Source: Patiria miniata
Taxonomy: Eukaryota; Echinodermata; Asteroidea; Valvatida; Asterinidae
DNA length: 64,000 bases
NCBI RefSeq assembly: GCF_015706575.1
Contig: NW_024037051.1
Coordinates: 62,001 to 126,000, forward strand
Reading direction: 5' to 3'
Shown here: one piece after another, positions 57,632 through 64,000 of the stretch
Layout of the letters: each line of letters starts with the position of its first letter
Position numbering within the stretch: position 1 is the first letter of the stretch
Position numbers and translations under genes: made by a program
Notes under the pieces: generated by a model
What the model saw: the letters and a program-made list of their open reading frames with translations, nothing else
Database searches by the model: none
What the model was told of the DNA's origin: nothing

Positions 57632-57712
57632 CTTGACAGCAAAGGTTTGCACTTCAAACCTGTGTCCATCGCCGTCAAACGAGGGCGCTGTTCATGAGAC
57701 TGACCCACAGCA
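57632..57712 (-). pseudogene. Duplicated fragment of the receptor's last exon
   Basis: Aligns with 58392-58470: the minus frame reads VGQSHEQRPRLTAMDTG against AAGQSHEERHRLTELDTQV of the receptor C-terminus. The alignment continues into its 3' UTR. Another piece of the same exon (GCCGTCGCTGACGAAGAGGG) recurs at ~58351-58391. Local duplication debris. Confidence 0.55.
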
Positions 57713-58411
57713 AAAGACATATAATAGAACCTAGACACGACATTATCTGCTTTTACGTTGTAAATTCTGTGAGCAAAACGGGCTGCGTCACGCGGCTTAA
57801 TTACGCAATGCTCGAACGTCATGCATATGGCTTCGATTTACGCGCATACTTCTTAGTTATTCTATACGCGCAGCATTTTGCTCAGAGGCGCAATAGCAAA
57901 TGTCATGTCTAGGTTAATATAGACTTGACTCAAGTCAGAATTGCTTTAAGTCGGTATCTTAATTTAAAAAAAAAAAATGCAAAAATCACTTAGTTTACGT
58001 CTTTCCAGATGCCCGACAAGGTACACTTCAGCGCGCATTCCACTTCAGTGCCGTATAACAATGCGCACACACATTGTACAACACGCGTATTACACGTACA
58101 TGTCACTGCATGTGTGTGCATGTATTTCAGAGCATGTGCATACATGTGGTGCAAAAGTTAGCAATGGGTTGCTGCATCACTTGAAAATAACATGTACATG
58201 TACGTTTTTATCGTGATGGTCCGGATTCGACGCATGAGGGCGCGCGTTATGTACTGTAAGTATGCGATATGCGCTGTGAGTGGATTTACTATATAGGCAC
58301 AGACCGAGCGCAACCCAGACTTGGCCAAGTCTCAGGTTAATATGTCTATGCCCACAGCCGTCGCTGACGAAGAGGGCGAAGGCGAAGACCTTGACAGTAA
58401 TGGTTAGCACA

Positions 58412-58687
58412 TCAGACCTGTGTGTCCAGCTCCGTCAAACGATGGCGCTCTTCATGGGACTGACCCGCGGCCGTCGCTGACGTAGAGGGCGAGGACGACA
58501 ACGACGTGTGCAGCTGACGGACCTTGTCCCTCCACAGCGCCCTCACTTGGCCATTGAAGGCGAACGACAGGAATACGAAGAAACCCTGGAGTGAACTGAA
58601 GATGGTGAATAGATACCATAAGACCTGAAGGTCACTCACCATTGCGATGAAGCCAAGGATCCAAGCAAAGCTCAGCAAACTAGTAAT
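58412..58687 (-). CDS. Receptor last exon: TM6, TM7, cytoplasmic tail
   Basis: 92 codons including the TGA at 58412. Starts ITSLLSFAWILGFIAMVSDL (TM6), then WYLFTIFSSLQGFFVFLSF (TM7), a basic VRALWRDKVRQ and a serine-rich tail (SSSPSTSATAAG) ending DTQV. The phase 0 acceptor TTTATATAG joins ELVIYAK. Confidence 0.8.
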   Translation of the reverse strand: MTSLLSFAWILGFIAMVSDLQVLWYLFTIFSSLQGFFVFLSFAFNGQVRALWRDKVRQLHTSLSSSPSTSATAAGQSHEERHRLTELDTQV

Positions 58688-61600
58688 CTATATAAACAAA
58701 AATCAATTTTATTTGCCCAACATTTGCCTTTAATTTTCTTGGTTAATTCGGGTCGAATTTGACCAACCTAGTGAATAGAATTTCCCGAAGAGTGTACATG
58801 TACATTGACCAACACTGTCCTTCATACCAACCCATTTGCTCAACTATATGGTGTATATTGTGAGCACACTTGCATCCCCTTAATGCCCATGGGTAAATCC
58901 AATCTTGTTTGTACACTCGATCCGTTTCAACCTTTGTCTCTATACTTCGTTTCAAAAATATAAAACAACACTGGATAGGTGGTGAAGTTGGTACTGTACC
59001 TTTGCGTAGATAACAAGCTCACGCCAAACTATTTGAGCTCTAGGCATGTTATTGTTGAGCATAGCTGAAGCTTTCTTGGATGCACGGATGCCTCTTACTG
59101 TCAACACAAAGCAGAGGATGTTGAAGCAGATGCACAGTAGAATTGGAGCGTGGAGAACAGCCAGCTTGAAACTGCCCAACATCCAACAAGCGACCTCGTC
59201 TCCGTAGGTGAAATCAACGCCAGTGCACTCGCAGATATACAACACTAGGTTGGGAACGATAATCAGCATTGGTGAGCACCAGCCGAAGAGGCACATACGA
59301 AGGAACTTACGCCTGTCGCTGAATTTGGTGGCGGCTGGTTTGGCGGTGGTGAAAGTACGCATGAAGTCCCAGGAAATGACAGCCATCCAGGCAAACATTG
59401 CCAACCAGGCGTAGTGAGTGGTGATGGCCACCGCGGTGCACAGGCCTTGGTGGGAAGGCTTGACCACAATGCTTGATAGAGTCGAAGACAGCTGACCAAA
59501 GAAAATTGTCAGGGACAGACTCATAATGGCTTGACCATGGACATTCCTCAGAGAAGGAAAGACACAATAGGTCGACAGGGTCACTACCAGACCGGCCATC
59601 GAAAGACTGAAGCCTACCATGTTGATTACCAGTTCTGGGTTAGAGAACGTAAAGGGATCCCGAGCATGATTCACATCCTGGTCCAACGTGGAAAAACACA
59701 CCAATGTCTCCCCACTGGCCAACATCACTTTGGCATCTTGATTCGCTATCTCATTTGCATCATCATCATTTAAAGTTTTACACGTTAGATTACTTGGTCT
59801 CTCCCCACAAACACGGATTAACGTCGATTTAGTGGTGTCGTTACGGCGAGTGATGTAACTTGTGTTCCTTTCTATTTTTACAGGAGCCACAAGCTCACCG
59901 GTACTCATAAAATAGACAAACATATCTCCAGAGAAGTTCAGTGTTTTCCAGTTTCTGTCCTCGACGATAAAGCATTGGCTGTCACTCACATTCCTGCCTG
60001 GCGGTTGAGACATTTGGCATTCCTCGCTCAACACAACCTGTGAAAGATTGCAGCGACCAGCCCAATCAGTTCTGAGAGGATACCCATCCAAGCGCAGGAT
60101 ACTATCCAAGACTTTCTCTAGCTCATCGATATAAGACAAAGACGCGGAGGGAAAGCCACTTGCGTTCAAACTCTCCTCGCCAAAACGTAAAACTAATTGT
60201 AGTTGAAGCATTGAGGTAACGTTCAGTGATACCTGGCTGAGATTTGAATGAGACACTGCGCCAACCAGACATTCCAATGACTCCCAACGGGTAAGACTTC
60301 CACTCAGGATTTCTTGTGTACGGTCCCGGACCCTGACTTCTAGAAAAAACTGTTTCTGATCACAAACGATCTGTGTGTCCTGGCTAAAGGGTTGGTAATA
60401 ATGACGTTCCACGGGTCCTACTTCGAGGGGAATCCGCTGAAAGGTTAAAGTGGTTTGAAGAATGACATCGGGGGGATCCCTTTTCACAACTTTGAAACAC
60501 ACACTTGATTCAGTTGTGTCATTTCTAGTGGTGTTGCACAACTTGCAGTGAGGGTTTTTATACTTCTCGACAGGTGCCATGTAGCTCTCGCACAGCTCCC
60601 TGACGACATCCGTGTCTTGACTGTCGCAGGAGCCAATGAGCTGATCGCACGGCTGCAATTTACTCTCCAGAGGATCGTCTATGAGAACCAACGTGGTGTT
60701 ATGATTAGTTGGTATGGTTTGATTTTGTAGCACGCCGTGGCAGAATGCGCATCTGGAGTTCTTAAAAGGGATAGCCTTCGGCAGGTACAGAACAGGTTGA
60801 AACTCGGACTCGCATTGCTGGCTGATGTCATCGTCTACCCATGTGCCGGGGCACGTGCTGACCAGACGGTAGTTCGAACCCTGGCGAAATTCCACACACC
60901 GATAGTCACGGTGTGACAATAATGAGTGGTTTGACAATGTTGAGGAAAGAAACTCGTGATTGGTTGCGTTTGTGTCCACGGACAAAAATTGACATTCACT
61001 GTCGACGTCAAAGCAACAATCTCGAAACACGTGGCACATGACGTCACATCCGCACTGGTCAGTGGTTGATGGCTGGCCACAGCGACTATTGCATGTCTGG
61101 TCTGGGTGGAGACTTACTGTCACACCATTCAATGTTACATCTGAAAACAAAAGAAAATAACACCAAATGATTGTTGTAGTTTGCTTAAGATTTCACTGAA
61201 TTGTTATTTTCTTCATTGTTTTCATGTCGGATCTTTAAATCTGAATTTCAGCTCCTCAGCACCCGAGCCTTTACACACACACTGTGTAGTATTATACTTT
61301 TTCATGACCTTGAACTTCGATAGAGGTTTTTGCCTGGAAATATTATCCCCAGTTTTGGCGTATTTAATTTAGTCCAGTCTGACAAGCCAAGATAATTGTA
61401 AGATGAGTGAAGGGATATTTTCTTTCGTGAAGTTGCGTCAACATTTGTGACAGTAGACAGGTGCGGTCATTGTGTAAGCTTGAAGTCTGAGCAAACTGGA
61501 TCATAACATATAGTGAATCACAAACCTAGACTACAGTAGATTTTCAGGTTGTATCCATTCAGCATCCAGCACCGGTCTTCAGCCCTCAGCCACACCGACT

Positions 61601-62943
61601 CGCTTTTAAATGGATACCGTAAAATGTATTCCATTGCCCCGCTCCGGTGGATCAAGTCAGTCTTGGCGACCTCGATGAAGCAATGAGATCCGAGCATTTG
61701 ACAGACTTTCACCGCGACCTCGTGGATACCACGCGCGTAGACGCAGGCCGGGCCCCAACCGCCTGACGTCGGGTGCCGAAGCTCCAGCGTGCCGGAGAAG
61801 CCACTTGATCCGTTGACGAGCCGAATGTCGAAGACATCAGTAAAATTTGCGTTGGTAGATATGACTTCGTCATCTGCAAACAAAGTGTTTTATGGTAAAA
61901 GTCATGCAATTATTGACCAGGTAATAAAGTCTTGGGCTTAGACTGCATTCGATGAATGCCTTCTATGCCATCTTGAAAACCTGCCACTTGAGCCAAGAAA
62001 TCCTAGGGCATATTTGGCGCCACAGTTGCAACAAGTCTATGAGTTTTGATACTCCAGTCGTGTCGAGTCATTAAGGAAGTGATTCCAATCTAGTCGAGTT
62101 TTGAACTCGAGTGTTAAGTATTTGCCTTTGACTCGAGTCCAGTCGAGTCTGCTGATGAAGGACTCGAGTCGAGTTGAGTCATTTGCTCACACTGACTCGA
62201 GTCGAGTTGAGTCAGTTTAACACCCATTTGGTCTTGAGTCAAGTCGAGTCGCCAAAAATTGTGACTGGAGTCGGACTCGAATCGAAACTGAACTCAAGTC
62301 ATTTCAACCCTGCCTGACGTGTGCGCCTTGGCCGCGCATGTCGGATAGGCTTTATAAGTGTAAACAAAATATATTCCAAATCAAATCCTGGCCCAAATTA
62401 AGACTAGGCCAGATATTATTATGTAGATCGGATCGGCCGTGATATGATCTTTGTTTTCAACTTGTGATATGGTTCGACGTCCATCGACATCAAAATAGTG
62501 TTTATCTTTAGCGGTGTATTATATCAGTGGCCTGATATACCACATGAAGAAATATTAAAGTCAGCCTAAAAATGACCACGAGAGCAGTGTCGCAAACTTA
62601 CCTCCAGCACAAGTGAATTCCACATCGCCAACTATGCAAGACGGTTCCGGCTGTAGACAGCTGCGTTCAAGCGCCAATTTGAAGCATGTTCTCGGGTCTG
62701 TGTCCTCTGTGTCACAATGTTCTGACCTTACTGTGGGGACGTTCTGAGCCGGTGGCCCGATCGTACAGGCACCCATGGGACCTACGGCCAATGGGTAGCC
62801 GAGGTATTGGCACATTCCATCAGCTAGGAGGTCCGTGATTTGCTCATGTGTACACCGTGTCATCCTGGCCCAGCCGGCCGTGCCCAGGTTCACTTCCACC
62901 CGTCCTTCACGCGCCGAGCACCCGCCAGACAGCCGAAGCTGAT
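58412..62943 (-). CDS. SRCR-SMB seven-transmembrane receptor (adhesion/methuselah-like, class B type), 5' end off window
   Basis: Four exons are visible: 62602-62943, 61526-61873, 59000-61140 and 58412-58687, about 1,034 codons. Order: two divergent SRCR domains, one somatomedin B domain with all eight cysteines, a ~400-residue cysteine- and N-glycosylation-rich ectodomain, seven transmembrane helices and a short cytoplasmic tail. Introns between extracellular modules are phase 1; the intron before TM6 is phase 0. The TM region has class B features (HYAWLAMFAWM in TM3, conserved extracellular-loop cysteines in GLC and ACWM). I see no clear GPS cleavage motif. It should sit in the plasma membrane and signal through G proteins; ligand unknown. 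The tail ends DTQV, a class I PDZ-binding form. Signal peptide and earlier exons lie beyond the right edge. Confidence 0.8.
59000..61140 (-). CDS. Receptor exon: somatomedin B, ectodomain and TM1-TM5 in one 2.1-kb exon
   Basis: 713 codons. The SMB domain lies at residues ~14-50 (CNSRC, QCGCDVMC, RDCCFDVDSEC). The ectodomain has CAFCHG and CKLCN motifs typical of methuselah-like receptors and many N-x-S/T sites. TM1 is at VINMVGFSLSMAGLVV; TM3 at THYAWLAMFAWMAVISW; TM5 at LCICFNILCFVLTV. The exon ends after ELVIYAK at donor GTACAG (phase 0). Acceptor TTTTCAG is at 61141. Confidence 0.82.
61526..61873 (-). CDS. Receptor exon: SRCR-like domain 2
   Basis: 348-bp phase 1-1 exon, 116 codons, with FDIRLVNGSSGFSGTLEL, GGWGPACVYARG, KVCQMLGSHC and DRCWMLNGYNLKIYC. 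The overall SRCR order is kept but the middle is unusual. Acceptor TTTGCAG, donor GTTTGT. Symmetric phases allow domain gain or loss without a frame change. Confidence 0.65.
62030..62310. repeat. GAGTCGAGT hexamer-type repeat in a receptor intron
   Basis: Irregular ACTCGAGTCGAGTTGAGTC units between the two SRCR exons; same composition as the foldback repeat at 39480-40665. Confidence 0.6.
62602..62943 (-). CDS. Receptor exon: SRCR-like domain 1
   Basis: 342-bp phase 1-1 exon, 114 codons. QLRLSGG..EGRVEVNLG, MCQYLGYPLA and the terminal VEFTCAG follow the SRCR plan (RLVGG..GRVEV..W, VCRQLGY, closing Cys). The usual WGTVCDD is replaced by WARMTRC, so it is divergent. Ten cysteines are present, more than usual for SRCR. 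Donor GTAAGT and acceptor CACAG are clear. Confidence 0.7.
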
Positions 62944-63013
62944 CTGTGACAAGACAAGAATCATTTCTAACAATACCAAAAACAAATCGCACTAACGACC
63001 AAAAAAAAAACAT

Positions 63014-63327
63014 ATTTCTTTTACAGTTTCAAATCAATAGTCTGGTTTGATAGAAAAGAGAACAACAAAAGAGAACAACAAAAATATACACACCTACCGT
63101 GACCGCCTCGTATAAACAAAAATGACCTACTCGTGTTAATGGGCCCATGTAATGTATTTTTTAATACAATCCTCGACAATGAACCTTTGTGTCCCATTTA
63201 ACCTTAATTTCGCTTGTTTTGGTTTGTCATATTAAAGGGCATTTTTGTGCCCTTTATGTTTTTATGCTTATGCAATTTCCCATATTCATGATCAAAACAG
63301 TGATGGCATTCCAGGCAGAAACCTTAT
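63014..63327. other. Receptor intron, nothing recognised
   Basis: A possible GTAGGTGTG donor at ~63098 does not fit the required phase 1 with any open frame I could support. Confidence 0.3.
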
Positions 63328-63620
63328 AAAGGGCGAGTCAAAAAATGAGGAAACCCAATTGGCCCACACAAATTATTTATTTAAGTTCTGCATGTAGCAC
63401 TTTCAAAGTCAGGGATTGGAAAGCCTAATTAATGAGTTTTTTTTCAGTAAAAGAATCATTCAAATCACTCATGTACATTTCAAGTTAGGGAATTTTGAAC
63501 ACAAACAAAGTTCTGTCCATAGCGCACGGATCACAAAAAGGTAAGCGTTCTTAATTCATGTACATCCCGATTTAAACTGTTTTCATTTTGCGGAAAGAAC
63601 ACTTACCTTTTTTTTGGATA
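63328..63620 (+). mobile_element. Mariner-type foldback element, left half
   Basis: Starts TA, AAGGGCGAGTCAAAAAATG; shares CATGTAGCACTTTCA, AATCATTCAAATCAC and the AAAGAACACT loop region with 34509-35024. The right arm is absent. Confidence 0.65.
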
Positions 63621-63644
63621 TTTCCTATATTCACTGGTTGCCAT

Positions 63645-63960
63645 GGTTGGAGATGCCGCATATAGCCGGGGGGAAGGGGAAGTGTAAGGGGGTACCCCCC
63701 CCCCCCTTCAATATTTTGTAAATACTGCCCTGATGCACACACTTGCCCTTTTTAACTATTGAATCCACCCCCCCCCCCCCCCCCAGTTTTAAAAAGTGGG
63801 TTGTTGTTTTTTATTACGAGTTCCTTTTTGGAATTTCGCGCGACCTTAAATGTGCCGCCCTGGAAAGCGCCACCTATTGTCCAATAGTGTCCAATTAGTC
63901 CGGTTTGAACAGCGCCCTCACAGTCCTATGTCAGGACTGTGTTTTCGCTCGTACCCCCCG
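63645..63960. mobile_element. hAT-like MITE fragment with poly-C tracts
   Basis: Collinear with 9665-10095 (CAATATTTTGTAAA, TGCCCTTTTT, GGTTTGAACAGCGCCC). Ends not resolved. Confidence 0.45.
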
Positions 63961-64000
63961 CCCTGCAAACAGGACGCTGGGATACTCTGATGAGCTTCAC

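Noticed and set aside
59208-59773. Plus-strand ORFs within the receptor
   Set aside because: Antisense shadows of the 7TM exon.
59000-61140. GPS autoproteolysis site of an adhesion GPCR
   Set aside because: No HL/T-type cleavage motif with the expected Cys-Trp context was found before TM1; the receptor is called methuselah-like instead.
63098-63145. Possible further receptor exon with donor GTAGGTGTG
   Set aside because: The open frame gives phase 0, but phase 1 is required to join the SRCR exon.
1-64000. Retrovirus, LTR element, Polinton or CRISPR array
   Set aside because: No long terminal repeats, no long polymerase, capsid or envelope frames, and no regularly spaced direct repeats of CRISPR type were seen.

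Overview
The window looks like a repeat-rich nuclear sequence from a marine invertebrate deuterostome, most likely an ambulacrarian (echinoderm or hemichordate); amphioxus is not excluded. The basis is intron-rich genes, a multidomain globin, SRCR- and somatomedin-B-bearing receptors, and abundant MITEs. The species is an inference. I placed exon boundaries by hand from GT/AG sites, phase continuity and internal repeats. Every phase closes.

Three host genes are visible, all on the minus strand. (1) 305-7420: the 5' part of a secreted modular protein. A signal-peptide exon too short for ordinary ORF finding is followed by alternating von Willebrand C (VWC) modules and a ~150-residue module I cannot name. 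All introns are phase 1 and the gene runs off the left edge. (2) 21877-36697: a complete 1,257-codon globin with seven tandem globin domains in 21 coding exons. Each domain is a three-exon cassette with introns at the ancestral B12.2 and G7.0 positions. The N-terminus starts Met-Gly-Cys, a dual-acylation signal as in globin X. (3) 58412-62943: the 3' part of a class-B-like seven-transmembrane receptor with two divergent SRCR domains, a somatomedin B domain, a long ectodomain and a C-terminal PDZ-ligand-like tail. It continues off the right edge.

The rest is intergenic or intronic DNA dominated by small DNA transposons. There are hAT-type MITEs with 8-bp target duplications and G/C homopolymer tracts, piggyBac-type MITEs with TTAA duplications, a PIF/Harbinger-type MITE nested in one of them, TA-flanked mariner-type and foldback elements, near-perfect palindromes, tRNA-derived SINEs, a Penelope-like or LINE-like fragment with a hammerhead-like core, and satellite-like tandem repeats. 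I saw no long reverse-transcriptase, capsid or envelope ORF, no CRISPR array and no convincing functional tRNA gene.

The three genes have no obvious joint pathway. The most informative points are the phase-2-to-phase-2 design of the globin cassettes, which permits in-frame domain duplication, and the sister modules of gene 1, which act as natural empty-site controls for dating MITE insertions.
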